64,000 nt of DNA. Source: Haliotis asinina. Taxonomy: Eukaryota > Mollusca > Gastropoda > Lepetellida > Haliotidae. The stretch lies in NCBI RefSeq assembly GCF_037392515.1, contig NC_090290.1:39083753-39147752 (forward strand), written 5' to 3'. The first letter of the stretch is position 1. Every line of letters starts with the position of its first letter. This document shows, piece by piece, positions 1-11,444 of the stretch. The notes under the pieces are model-generated. The model worked only from the letters and a program-made list of their open reading frames with translations. It was not told the origin of the DNA and made no database searches. The position numbers and the translations under genes are program-made.

Positions 1-71
1 GGTACCAGGGAAAAACAGTGTAAACGGCCATTGTGTTTCCCTTCTGCAGACATCTGGATTATGAATATCTT

Positions 72-826
72 CAAATAGCTTCAAATCTAGCACTGTCAGA
101 AAGTAACGTAGCTTCATATCAAGCACTGTCAGAAAGTAACGTAGCTTCATATCTAGCAATGTCTCAAAACGGCGTAGATTCATATCGTGCACTGTCAGAA
201 AGTAGCGTAGCTTCATATCTAGCATTGGCAGAAAGTAACACAGCTTCATATCTAGCACTGCCAGAAAGTAACGTAGCTTCATATCACGCACTGTCAGAAA
301 GTAACATAGCTTCATATCTAGCATTGTCAGAAAGTAACGTAGCTTCATATCAAGTACTGTCAAAAAAGTAACGTAGATTCATATCGTGCACTGCCAGAAA
401 GTAACGTAGCTTCATATCTAGCACTGTCAGAAAGTAACGTAGCTTCATATCTAGCACTGTCAGAAAGTAACATAGCTTCATATCTAGCATTGTCAGAAAG
501 TAACGTAGCTTCATATCAAGTACTGTCAAAAAAGTAACGTAGATTCATATCGTGCACTGCCAGAAAGTAACGTAGCTTCATATCTAGCACTGTCAGAAAG
601 TAACTTAGCTTCATATCTAGCACTGTCAGAAAGTAACTTAGCTTCATATCTAGCACTGTCAGAACGTAACGTAGCTTCATATCTAGCAATGTCTCAAAAC
701 GGCGTAGATTCATATCGTGCACTGCCTCAAAATAACCTAGCTTCATATCTACCGATGCATCCAAGTAACATGGTTTTATATCTTGCAGAGATTCAAAGTA
801 ATGCAGCTTCATATCTAGCAATGCAT
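72..826. repeat. 33-bp minisatellite, array 1
   Basis: About 23 tandem copies of a 33-bp unit whose core on the + strand reads AGTAACGTAGCTTCAT followed by a TCTAGCACTGTC-like half. Units differ by a few substitutions, and one variant carries an extra A (34 bp) in a CAAAAAAGTAACG context at about 361 and again at about 527. Because 33 is a multiple of three, long open frames run through it on both strands, giving 11-residue repeats such as LALSESNVASY. I read these as periodicity artefacts because they lack splice signals, a non-repeat domain and codon bias. A second array of the same family lies inverted at 2846-3632. Confidence 0.93.
301..632. repeat. 166-bp higher-order repeat inside array 1
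   Basis: Two near-identical blocks (301-466 and 467-632) of five units each follow one another with a 166-bp period: four 33-bp units plus the 34-bp variant. They share unit-specific variants in the same order (CATAGC, CAAGTACTG, the A insertion, GATTCATATCGTGCACTGCC). A further variant pair, AATGTCTCAAAACGGCGTAG at about 155 and 685, suggests a larger ancestral block. This shows the array grew by multi-unit duplication. Confidence 0.8.
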
Positions 827-2845
827 CGCCGTAAATCGCGCGTGTATTGTTAGGGTAACGAGCAAACGCGGTTATCACTAATCTAAGCAGTTTTTCCTAC
901 AGAACACACACACCAAGAAGAAAACAAAAACAAAAAACACTTGAAGCCAATCCAGGACGTCCCCGGAACTCTCTGATAATGACGAGGATCAGACGCTTGT
1001 CTTTGACAGTTATCTCAAGATTGATGGACAACTTGCAGTTGTTTGCTTATAGAATCTGAAACCGAGGCAACTCAGTACTGACAAACGGTTGTCATGTGTC
1101 AACGTCTTTTCCGTCATGCACTGAAGTAATTCCAGTGTGACACGTATTCTTGTGACTTCATCGGATGTCTTCATAGAAACGCCAGTTGACTTAAAAGTAG
1201 TTCCACATCCCATCTTTATGTTGTGACTACCTGGTCGCCTTGTTTATATTATATTTAGGTTTCAAATGAGACGATGCGGCAGATCATTAAAGCAACAATT
1301 TCTCAGATTTCACACGTTGAAGAAAAAAGAAATGACTTTCTTTCCACTGTTTGTAAGTATCGGTTTGCAAGAGCTTTATATGTATAGCAGATGCAATTCA
1401 ATACATTAACTGGATCACGTCTTCTTATTGAATTATGAAATCGTGATCACGCTGGTTTTACATACGCATAGGCACTCAACACGTGTCAGGATTAGGCAGC
1501 CATTATGAACCCATATACCAGATGTGATCCAGGTAAGAACTTATCTTCAGCGCTCTAGTTGTTTACTGAGAGGTAACTAACAGAATCGAGTACGTCTCGC
1601 CTTCTTGGTTGACGTTTATCGCATCAGACTTGTGTAGGTCGTTGCTGATAATGTTAATCACTGCATTGTCTAATCCAGACAACGGTATTTACAGACCACC
1701 GTTACTGAGTGCGGCGTTAAACAATATAGAAATACAAGCGGATGCTTTCACGAACAGGAAAGAGGGTGGTTATGACGTAATTTTCTTTGGAAAAGAAACT
1801 CTTCTGAAAGAAACATTCATCGAGTTATCAGTAATTCGATACAAATGCAATATTGGTCAGGCTTCCGGGTCCTTCTGCTGGCAGAGGGGCGTGGTTATGA
1901 CTGGATATGTTTAACAAAAGAAACTTTTTGAAAAAAATGTCTCATGTTTTGAAAAACACATCCAGTTATCCTCAGTTTGATACAAAAGGAATTGATCAAT
2001 CGTCCATGTACCACAAAGCTTTATTGGGGGTATGTTATGAAACTGGGAAAATCCTGAAAGGAATAAGGCTTCGTCAGCTATTACAAAAAAATAAATAAAT
2101 AAAACATCCGGGGACATTCTCTATGTGCTGAGAAATAAAGTTTCAGAGGACAGAAATGTTTTGAACTCTCCCACAGAATCTCCCCCAACCAACGAACAGC
2201 CATCTCAGTCACCTGGTCGACTCTTGAAGGAGTCGAGCTAACGAGGAATCAATCGGTCAGTAGCAAGTTCGGTTTATCTGCAGATCGCATGCCAACATCG
2301 GAGTTTAGTGAAAATCATCTTTCATGTAACTTTCTTTCTTCCTTGTCATTTCAATGCGATGAAATAATGTTACATCCACATGCTATTCAATAACACCCTG
2401 GGTCTGCTCGTAAACACCCTCAATCCGTTTCACTGTTATCTCCTGTGACAATCTCAGTTGCGTGTGACTTAATATGACATCGAATTAATTAATGAAGACA
2501 TGTTTTGAATAAATCAGCGAAATGCATGAAAATAGGAACAATAACACCTGGTTAGATTAATAATTAATTCGTCGTAGCTACGCAATCTCTTGTGTCACAC
2601 AGTTCCTTCCGTGTACAACGTTGGAACGTGAGATTACGTTGCTTTATTCATGCATCACTCAGAAAAATGTATTTTTTACTCTTTTCAACAGGTTTTTGTG
2701 GGGTTGTTTGGGGTGGGGTGTTTGGGGGGGGAGTTGGTTGTAAATCTGAACTTTCATAAATAATCTAGTTAGTATTTGTAGTAGTGGCTAGTTGGTGGTT
2801 TATCGAAATACGCGTATGGCAATACTACGTTAAGCGTTTCAATAC
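827..2845. other. Non-repetitive spacer between the two inverted arrays
   Basis: About 2 kb with no recognisable exon or element. Open frames (for example 1609-1914) have no recognised similarity. It contains a short A-rich AAATAAATAAAT stretch near 2090, G-rich sequence near 2700-2735, and a diverged local duplication near 1767 and 1892. Confidence 0.6.
1767..1995. repeat. Diverged ~110-bp direct duplication
   Basis: The segment starting TGGTTATGAC at 1767 is echoed at 1892, an offset of 125. The same landmarks appear in order in both: TGGTTATGAC, AAAAGAAACT, GAAA-rich sequence, AGTTATC, TTCGATACAAA versus TTTGATACAAA. Many substitutions and small indels separate the halves, so this is an old duplication. 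Confidence 0.5.
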
Positions 2846-3632
2846 CTGTGCTAGATATGAAGCTACGTTACTCTGAGACACTACTAGACATGAAGCTACG
2901 TTACTCTGAGACACTGCTAGACATGAAGCTACGTTACTCTGAGACACTGCTAGACATGAAGCTACGTTACTCTGAGACACTGCTAGATATGAAGCTACGT
3001 TACTCTGAGACACTGCTAGACATGAAGCTACGTTACTCTGAGACACTGCTAGACATGAAGCTACGTTACTCTGAGACACTGCTAGACATGAAGCTACGTT
3101 ACTCTGAGACACTGCTAGACATGAAGCTACGTTACTCTGAGACACTGCTAGATATGAAGCTACGTTACTCTGAGACACTGCTAGATATGGAGCTACGTTA
3201 CTCTGAGACACTGCTAGACATGAAGCTACGTTACTCTGAGACACTGCTAGACATGAAGCTACGTTACTCTGAGACACTGCTAGACATGAAGCTACGTTAC
3301 TCTGAGACACTGCTAGATATGGAGCTACGTTACTCTGAGACACTGCTAGATATGAAGCTACGTTACTCTGAGACACTGCTAAACATGAAGCTACGTCACT
3401 CTGAGACACTGCTAGACATGAAGCTACGTTACTCTGAGACACTGCTAGACATGAAGCTACGTCACTCTGAGACACTGCTAGACATGAAGCTACATTACTC
3501 TGAGACACTGCTAGATATGAAGCTACGTTACTCTGAGACACTGCTAGACATGAAGCTGCGTTACTCTGAGGAAGTGCTAGATGTGGAGCTACTTTACGTG
3601 GACGCAGTGCTAGATACAATGATGTGAGACAG
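2846..3632. repeat. 33-bp minisatellite, array 2 (inverted relative to array 1)
   Basis: About 24 copies of a 33-bp unit reading CATGAAGCTACGTTACTCTG on the + strand. The reverse complement matches the unit of array 1 closely (AGAGTAACGTAGCTTCAT against AAAGTAACGTAGCTTCAT), so the two arrays are one family in opposite orientations. Copies are far more uniform than in array 1, with mostly single-base variants such as GATATGGAG, CGTCAC and CTACATTAC; the last one or two units before 3632 are degraded. Both strands stay open for about 260 codons only because the period is a multiple of three and the unit lacks stops. Confidence 0.94.
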
Positions 3633-5888
3633 TACTGATCGGAAATGTGAAACAATTCATGGTGTCCTAATTAGTCAGTATCATCGGAAAGTACTCAGAT
3701 GGATCTCCCCTTCTTCAGTCAGATACCTCTGTGCTTGAAAAAATATGTTTCTTTCCTTGCAAATACAGTTTCACTGTAGCTTCAAGCACAAAATACACAT
3801 TTAATTTTATGTCATTTCCCCAGAGAAAACAAATTAAATCCTTGCATATGTTGCTAACGTACGTGTCATATTTATCCTTGATCGCACTGGGCTTATTACA
3901 CCAAATGATGTTTGACAGGTAGAGTAATTCTAGTGTTGGTGATTCTCAGACACGTTATGAACATATTACTGCTTCAATTATATCCCGGATAGTGGATCAA
4001 TGTCAAACTATAGAAATACACAACGCTTGAAATAGAGTCCATACCTTCAACTGCACTGTATGAATCATGCTGTTCTCAATGGAACAGTTACAGAAGCCGA
4101 TTGTTTATGGGTACCAGCTGTATCCAAACTCTACAATACCTGCAAACACTTATGTCATTAAAACTGAATGCCAGAAGTGTTCATTGTTACATTGCGAGAT
4201 GGCATCTCGATAAAGCCATAGTTTATTTCGTTGAAATTATGGATACGCCTCGTGAATGTTTTATTACGTAACTCATATATGCAATTCTGGTGGGTTGACC
4301 ATGTTTGAAGTTTGATTAATTTATCGTGAGAACAGCATTGCACAAAATTGCTGTTGCATTAGTGATACGAAGAGATCATGTGGAAATTTTAACCATCACG
4401 GTGAGTTCCACAAGATGCAGGTGTTTTACGTCATACGTCAAATTATGTGCATTTATCAAAATAGCCAAAGACAATATTGTGGGAATATATTTTCAATGAA
4501 CACCAGTCGGATGTATCATACTAGCCAATGAACATGTGACTATTGATTAATCTGACGAGAACTGAAACGTCAGAAATTCAAGAAAACGAACCGATTGTCA
4601 AAAAGTCTCAGTAATGTGTATCTGGTTTTCCTGCTGCTCCCACAGTCTTACACCGCCTGCAGATTCTTACAGTGCCAGTCAGCATTCCACTACTATAAAA
4701 AAAACCCCACTCTTCAGTAAGTGCATTGCTGAGTTCCTGTAGAGATGCCGGAAAGACGATCAACGATTTTTCGATTTTGTTACCCACGCTGGGCACTTCG
4801 TGCACAGATTGTTCTCCTTCATGAAGTACACGACAAACCTGTCACGACAAGGTCATGCGTCACCGTCTATGAAGATGGGGTCAGTTTCCATAACTCGAGG
4901 ATACCAATTCAGATACACATCTAGAATTCCTCCCCTGTACCTGCCATCGTGCCTGACTGAACATGGAAACAGTTTATTCCAGGTTTACTGATTTCAGCCC
5001 AACTAATTCACCCCACCATCTTTAATGTTCGGCAACGGTCGAAACCTCAGATCCTTCTTCTGTTTTCGTCATACACGGGCGCGACGATCTGTGAAGTCTA
5101 GACAGTATATCGGTTCATTATTTAAAATCACTGAAGCCCAGTCTTGGCATGTCAAATTGACGGGATCTTCAGCTCAAACCGAACGTGACTGCTTATGATG
5201 TTGAGTCAGCGGGATGAGAATGCATGCCCTCCGCGACCGGAGACTAGACCCATGGAGACTATTATGTACTGTCTGGGAAGAAAAACCATCGTCACGTGTG
5301 TTCTGCAGGTGATTTCTGAGCGTGGTAGCAGCTGACGTCATGCTGCAGTCAGGTGGACCAAGCCTTCCGGTTGTGTGGTAATCCAGTATGCGAAATAGTT
5401 TCCGAATTTTGCTACCCAGTCGGGCTAGCTATGCCTGAAAGTTACTAGCCCACACAATAATTCACTGTCTCGAAATCTGAATGGCGGAGACAGGAGTATG
5501 TTTACAAAATAACCCATGACAATTCTCCAGGCGGTCGGGCTAGAGACTGTCTTGATTTACTGGCCCCGACTGAACTTTTACTAGCCACGGGCTAGCGTTC
5601 CAGAGGCGATTTCGCACACAGCGTCAACTTATATTTCGCTTGGTAGTTCCTCAATTCCATGCCCCGTTCACACTAATTATAAGGACGTTGACAATATGAT
5701 TGGCTTCCAAATATTATTCAGTCGTTAGGTGAGGAATGGGCGAAGCGACATAAGCATTCTACACATTACGTGAAACCAGTGAGCATGGGCTCTAAGCTAA
5801 CAGAAGAGCAAGTACTAATCTGAGATTCGACCCGGAATATGACTGTCTTGACCCCGCCCTCTCCGGACAGCACTTTATCAGCAAAGTC
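3633..5888. other. Unique intergenic or intronic DNA
   Basis: No gene recognised. Near 5415-5600 the motif GGGCTAG and its complement recur among short CTAGCC-type words. A similar vocabulary returns at 14700-14790 and 57745-57800, which hints at remnants of one dispersed element, but I cannot define its ends. Confidence 0.5.
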
Positions 5889-6010
5889 CAGCGTGAGTGA
5901 GTGAGTGAATGAGTTATAGATATACGTCGCTTTTAGCAATATTCCAGCAATATCACGGCGGGGACACCACAGATGGACCTCACACATTGTACCCATGTCG
6001 GGAATCGAGT
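5889..6010 (-). mobile_element. SINE-A fragment (tail and body)
   Basis: Reads from tail to body on the + strand: GTGAGTGAGTGA, then CGCTTTTAGCAATATTCCAG, CAATATCACGGCGGGGACAC, and ACATTGTACCCATGTCGGGA at the start of the tRNA-like head, where it is cut off. It is the reverse complement of the body seen in the fuller copies at 21126 and 13906. Most of the tRNA-like head is missing. Confidence 0.85.
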
Positions 6011-7320
6011 CATATTTACTTTTTTAACTTATTTGATTTCTTTGTATTTATATTTAACATAAGGGTAAATGCTAGACAGTAACCAGTCTCAAATATTGGT
6101 CGATTCTGTTGTGCAAAAAGCCAAATAGCGGTTGGACATCATTAATGACGCCGGGTGTTCACGAGAAGAGTAAGCACGCCCTCTCTTGCTTTTAACAGCA
6201 GTACTACTTGCCTAGTCAGTAACACGTTTCACATTGAGTCTATTACCAAATGCCTTATCGTCCCATCGAACCTTTTACATACACAATTACATACAATAAA
6301 CGACTTCATGGAGACCTTTTGGACAAAACTCATCAGGCGCAATATGTAATATCCCTAACAGTCTTTGAATAGGAAAGAAACAAATGAGACATTTCGAGAT
6401 ACAAGCAAATCAATCAAATCTTCCATCAGTCACGTCCAGTATCTACGGAAGATCTGCCCACGTGAATGTAAAGTTGTGCATAACCGGGTGGTTTAACAAA
6501 ATGAATTCTTTGGAAAACTCAGGATAAGGCGTTTCTCTTCCGATCGACTTGCACAAAGGGCTACCTCCAGAGATTTGTGCGCCATGAATGGAACCCAACA
6601 CTGGAAAACCATTCTTCACTTATGCATCGACCACAACCTCACTGCCTGTCCCGTTCTCTCTACGCCATGGCTGCAGAACTGTTGATGGTGGTCTTACATA
6701 AGATCTCATATTTCCGACGATGTATTACATTGAAGATGTGTTCAAAGGCATTGCCGGCTCGTCGATAAACCATTATTTAGAGTTTCAAGTTTGATTTGAA
6801 GGGTTTAGTGTTCGTGAAAACCTGTAATCTTTCGCTGAACGATTGATAGAATTTAAACTATGTGATGATCTGCCAAGTCACGACACACACGCATCCTTTG
6901 ATGCTTTGATGTGGATCTGGCAGTTCATGATGTATGTTCCCCAACCTCTGACTGCCGGGGTTATTTATACTACTACAAAATGTTGTGTTTACAAATACAA
7001 AGTCTATTTGTGTGACAGGAACAACCTTTAGTGATTCAAATTTAGCACTGTATATCCTGAACAGACCACTGTAAATTGCGATCACAGCTTTAAAATCATT
7101 ATCCATGCTGTCGAAGAAAGGAATAACAAAAGAGGAGATGAAGCTGTTAAACGTGTGTTGTCGATTGGGTTGAGTCAGTTTGTTATGCTGCTGGTGGTAA
7201 AGAGAACAGCTAAAGATAAGTTACAATAGACCCATTCTGTCAGCTGTTGAATAGTTTATGTATGTATAAGTGTTCAACGTGAAAACTACAAGTGCTGGTA
7301 TTGGAATAATTGGCATACAC
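6011..7320. other. No recognisable feature
   Basis: About 1.3 kb of apparently unique AT-rich DNA. The open frames are short and unlike any family I know, and I saw no obvious repeats. Confidence 0.5.
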
Positions 7321-7354
7321 CCTGCGATACGACACATCAGGATGCTAAAATTTT

Positions 7355-7463
7355 AGTCACGCCGATACGATACGAACCCCGATATGAGGTGTCGATACGG
7401 TACGAACCCCGATATGAGGTGTCGATACGGTACGAACCCCGATATGAGGTGTCGATACGGTAC
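7355..7463. repeat. 30-bp tandem repeat, CGATACG-rich
   Basis: Three full units of 30 bp built from CGATATGAGGTGTCGATACG and GTACGAACCC, nearly identical to each other, with a degenerate unit before them (CCGATACGATACGAACCCC). A second CGATACG/GTATCGAT-rich patch lies at 7829-7925. The two patches may be the ends of one degenerate element of about 600 bp. Confidence 0.8.
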
Positions 7464-7828
7464 ATTTCACAATGCTAACATCTTTAATTTTAGCAACAAC
7501 TATAAAACACCTAAAGACCAAAACAAAACCACTTTAAAGTATTTCGTCAAATTCCGCCAGCGCTTTTCAGTGTTCGTTCGGAAACGAGATGATTAAGTTT
7601 ACACAGGGAATTAGTGAATGTTAACGTGCGAGCGCTATGTCTTACACAGTTCTTGGTTCAAGAATTTCTGAGAAAACGTAAAACGTTACTTACGAAGGTA
7701 AGATAAGTAAGCATAACATTAATCATCCGACGCAAGCAAGTCTTTTTTCTTGATATATACCGCGAAGTGTCAGTTTTGAAAGTTAAACATCGATCTATAT
7801 TTGCCTATTTGAAGTATGGTATACAACT

Positions 7829-7925
7829 ATGTATCGTATACGACAATGTAAAACTTTGTATCGATTCACTGTATTGGCAGCCCATCGATCGATGCACCTG
7901 TGCGTATCGATGAATCGTCACACCA
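7829..7925. repeat. GTATCGAT-rich palindromic patch
   Basis: Several overlapping short palindromes (ATCGAT, CGATCGATG, GTATCGATGAATCG) cluster here. The vocabulary resembles the CGATACG patch at 7355-7463, and also the ATCGAT-rich ends of the elements at 43146 and 55645. Assignment to a DNA-transposon end is a guess. Confidence 0.35.
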
Positions 7926-7929
7926 ATGC

Positions 7930-8950
7930 AACGAACCAGAAAGACAACTTAAACCTTCCAATGTCAAGAGGCATTTACGTATTTACGTTTCTATTGGGCA
8001 GCGATACTTAACAGTGCTTATTATACCGTATGTCCAACTTATCGCCAACGATTATAGAAAGGTGTTTAATTTGTTTCTATGTTTGCAAACGGCACTACTC
8101 ACATTAAAATGTTGTCGCACCACTGATCAAAACTATGCTACAGTGAAAACGTCATTATTTGGCATCGTCATTATTTGAGTGATTAATTTATTACGGTATA
8201 TTTGTGGCTCTATATGGACTCTACTATCAACATTTATTTCTTTTGAAACAGACCAGGATCTTTTCGCATATTCAAATCAGGAAGTTCATAAACAAAATTA
8301 CCCAAACTGTATGTTAAATACTGTCCTAATGTTGCAATAATATTTACTTTTCATCGCTATTTGGATGTACCAAATGATTGGATAATGTTTAAAGGAAAAT
8401 AATCACGCCTCTTTACGTCAACCTAATGCAACTCTGTGGCTACATGTAACCAGGTAGTTCCAGATACCTCAGTGTATCAAAGGACGTTCACTTGAGATAT
8501 ACCCATGCAAAGCAAACTCAGAACTGATCAGGGATATTGCTCTGTGCAGTGATCCCCGACCAATCAACTGAAATACCAATGGATATGTTCCTCTCTTCAT
8601 TGTCTACTGAGTCAGAGAATAGCCTGTGATATCCACTACCTAAACAGTTATACATAAGGAATATTAGGCATCCATATTTCATTATTTGTCAGAATCGATT
8701 AACAATGACACTGATAAGTGGGAATATGAATATGAACGAAATGTGAATGGTGTCTGTTTCGACGACAGTGCCAGTGGCAATTAAGATCAAGTTTGACGTT
8801 ATCAGAAAACGTATAGGCAATCGAGACAGCACCGTGATATTAGTAAAACAAGACGTCAGCCACAGAGCACACAACACTGGAACATATTCAAATATTCTTC
8901 AAATATGCTGGGATTTCTACGGTTTTCATGTACATTAGAAGTGTTGCTGG
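7930..8950. other. No recognisable feature
   Basis: Apparently unique AT-rich DNA with short unremarkable open frames only. Confidence 0.45.
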
Positions 8951-8954
8951 ATAG

Positions 8955-8990
8955 GTTTGTTTATTTGTTTGTTTGTTTGTTTGTTTGTTC
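8955..8990. repeat. (GTTT)n microsatellite
   Basis: An uninterrupted run of about seven GTTT units is preceded by a TTTGTTTATTT variant. The reverse strand would read as an (AAAC)n tail, a form common at retroposon 3' ends, but no element body is recognisable next to it. Confidence 0.85.
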
Positions 8991-9154
8991 TTTGTTGTCT
9001 AACGTCTCATTCTTGTCTTGTTGAGCTTATCTACCACACAGTAGCAACGAAAAAAGAACGGATATACGTAATAAAATATAAAATAAATTATATAGAATAT
9101 GCATTACCGTAAGTATTTTACTCTTAATAAGTCTAGCTTTGCTCAGAAATACTA

Positions 9155-9335
9155 CAGCTATATGACAGCGGTCTGTAAATAATCAAGTCTGGGTCAACCC
9201 AGTGATCAACACCATGAACATCGACCTAAGCAATTTGGATACGATGACCCGTGTCCACGAGACGCCTCTTACGAGGTTACGAGGTTACGAGGGTTGCTTA
9301 AGACCAATTCTAACTCGAATCTTCACTGGTCGTGC
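9155..9335 (-). mobile_element. Retroposon B copy, 5'-truncated tail
   Basis: Matches the family in order: CTATATGACAGCGGTCTGTA, AATAATCAAGTCTGG, CCAGTGATCAACACCATGAA, ATCGACC, GATGACCCGTGTC, CGCCTCTTACGA, then a GACCAATTCTA end. A short expansion (three copies of ACGAGGTT-like units near 9270-9293) replaces the usual CGACAAGCATGG segment. The strand follows the shared 3' tail used throughout. Confidence 0.85.
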
Positions 9336-9339
9336 AGGG

Positions 9340-10370
9340 TATGCTAACACTCACCATTTTAGTGAAAATTGTTGTAATAATTGCTGCCGGTAAAACGGGA
9401 CTACCCTCACTTTTCTAAAACACCCCGCGTCAACTCTGGTTTGCTGTGATTCATTCATATACTTTTTTCAGTATTTTGCGTGTTACCCCAAATGTTTATC
9501 AACAAGTAATTGAGACAGATCATTTTCTGGCGTTTAAGTTGCCAATTCCATTATGGTCAATCCTGGTTCCTGATAATTTCAATGTGTTGCTTTTAGAGCA
9601 TGAAGAATTTTGCATCGCACCACAAACACAATGTGTTTCATGTGTTTGAAAACAAAGTTTAAAAAAGTATTAATTCTTTGATAATGATGATTGCTTCAAC
9701 TCTCTTGTCAATCGCAGAGGACAGTTGTTCAAGCGATGAAGATCGGTGTGGTTTGAAATACACAGATTATTAGAATAGGCTATGCGTGGAAGTAGTTGGA
9801 CATCATTTTGCATTTCACTACATCGGACGTGTTCAGTTTCACAGTTTGTTTAATTTCACTAATTCTCAAAAACAGTGTCGCCTGTTGAATACACACATGA
9901 ATAAACACTAAAAGTACGCATCATATTTTTTTTGCCATACATTGTCCGTGAATTTCAAAAGTTTTAATATAGTTTTGATGCACATGCCCCGACGGAATAA
10001 AGCCGTATGATTGTTAACATTCTAGTTCCTTACAGCTTCGGTTGTACGAGATAATATTGTCCTTTGTGTTGTGTGCATTTAAAGCATGTACCTGTGCGGT
10101 TGGACTTAGGCTAATCATAAGTGTTCTTATTATCATGATTGTTGTTATTATTATTATTGCACATACATAATCTGATTGCAGTCGTAATCAGCACAGACGG
10201 ACGTCGTTTAGGGTAACTTCAGGGCAAAGGTATTCTTGAAATTTGTATGTACTGTCAATTGGTGTGTATTTTCGATTAAAGTAAATTTACACTCAATTGC
10301 TTTGCTACATAACTTTAAATTATCAGTTTGAAGAATTACATTACTCTCCTGCCAAAATGTTTCCGAAAAG
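9340..10370. other. No recognisable feature
   Basis: About 1 kb of AT-rich DNA including a short TTATTATTATTATT run near 10145. No gene recognised. Confidence 0.45.
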
Positions 10371-10374
10371 AATC

Positions 10375-10519
10375 GTATACTCATGGGAAGTACAAGTGGT
10401 CCTTTATTTATTTCCAGAATTTCACTCTAGTACAACACATACCTTGTGAAGAAACGTGGAAAAGAAAAAAAGGACCATAACACTTTCACGTGTTCCCCTA
10501 TTTGCTTCCATGAGTATAT
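10375..10519. mobile_element. Short foldback (MITE-like) sequence
   Basis: The ends are inverted repeats: GTATACTCATGGGAA at 10375 pairs with TTCCATGAGTATA at 10506-10518. Further inside, GGTCCTTT near 10397 pairs with AAAGGACC near 10470. The whole is about 145 bp with no coding capacity, which fits a non-autonomous foldback element; no second copy was seen in this window. Confidence 0.55.
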
Positions 10520-10767
10520 TCTAATTACATGTACATTTTGTTGTTAGTCGCCATTACCATATGGAGTTCTATCTGTGTTCCATAGGGCATCAGCCTATCC
10601 CTCAAGTTTTCATGAAAATTGTTTGAATTCCTGCTGTATCTCAGGAACACCGGGTGTCATCTACGACATGCAATGATCCACCTTTATCCCATCGATGATG
10701 TCCTTTTTTGCGACTGTAAAATATGTTCCAGCAGATATTTGATACAAATAGATCTCAGTAACTGGTG

Positions 10768-11292
10768 TGTTCGGGTTAAAATGTTTACCTATCTTTCCTT
10801 ATTTCCTTGCCTGAAGGTCGCGGGTGCGATCCCCGGCCGCGTCATACCATAAGACGTTAAAATATGGTACTTGTTGGACCCTGCCTGGCGCTCGGCATCA
10901 ATGGGTATAACATGGCCACGTCGGCGTCAGTACAATTTGTCTGAGTAGGGTAGTCGAGCATAACTGCGACTCTCAGTCAGCTGGCACTAAAAGAACAGCT
11001 GCAGTCTTGGCAAGTACAAGCAGCCACACATACACACGCATGCCCGTCGTCATATGAGCGAAATACAGGAATGTATAGTGGAAGCTGTCTGTATCGGCAT
11101 CTGTCCAATAAGGCGAGTTGTCAACACCGGCATGAAATGACAGTCCCATCCGTGACTTGTACATTTATCATCAGCTCTACACTTCGGTACGTTGTCAAAA
11201 CTGGATTGTTTATTCAGTCCCGATGAGTGCCGACTTAGCTTCCACTGAATTCTCAAGTGCGAGGTTAAACCCCGTTTCACCTCACCTTCCTT
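10768..11292 (+). mobile_element. SINE-C, long version
   Basis: Starts with a decayed tRNA-like head ending GGTCGCGGGTGCGATCCCCG, matching the B-box region of the better head at 41636. It continues through GGCGCTCGGCATCAATGGGT and AATTTGTCTGAGTAGGGTAG to CGTCGTCATATGAGCGAAAT. An internal module of about 200 bp follows (GTGGAAGCTGTC, GTTGTCAACACCGGCATGAA, TACATTTATCATCAGCTCTA), and the element ends GAGGTTAAACCCCGTTTCAC. The same module occurs inverted at 41366-41635. The copy at 41636-41955 lacks it, so the family has at least two length classes. Confidence 0.8.
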
Positions 11293-11444
11293 CCTTGCGT
11301 TTAATTATGAACACCCTTCTGTTTGTAGTTGTTCGATCGAACCTGTTGTTTGTCATTGTGAGTGTTTTAACATTTCCAAATGTACGTTTTTCTTAGTTTA
11401 GCCTGTCAGCATTAGGAGCATTTAGAGAGAGGTGTGTCGTATAT

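Noticed and set aside
2825..3655. 260-276-codon open frames on both strands
   Set aside because: They follow entirely from a 33-bp period without stop codons. Equal openness on both strands, no non-repeat domain and no splice or start context argue against a gene.
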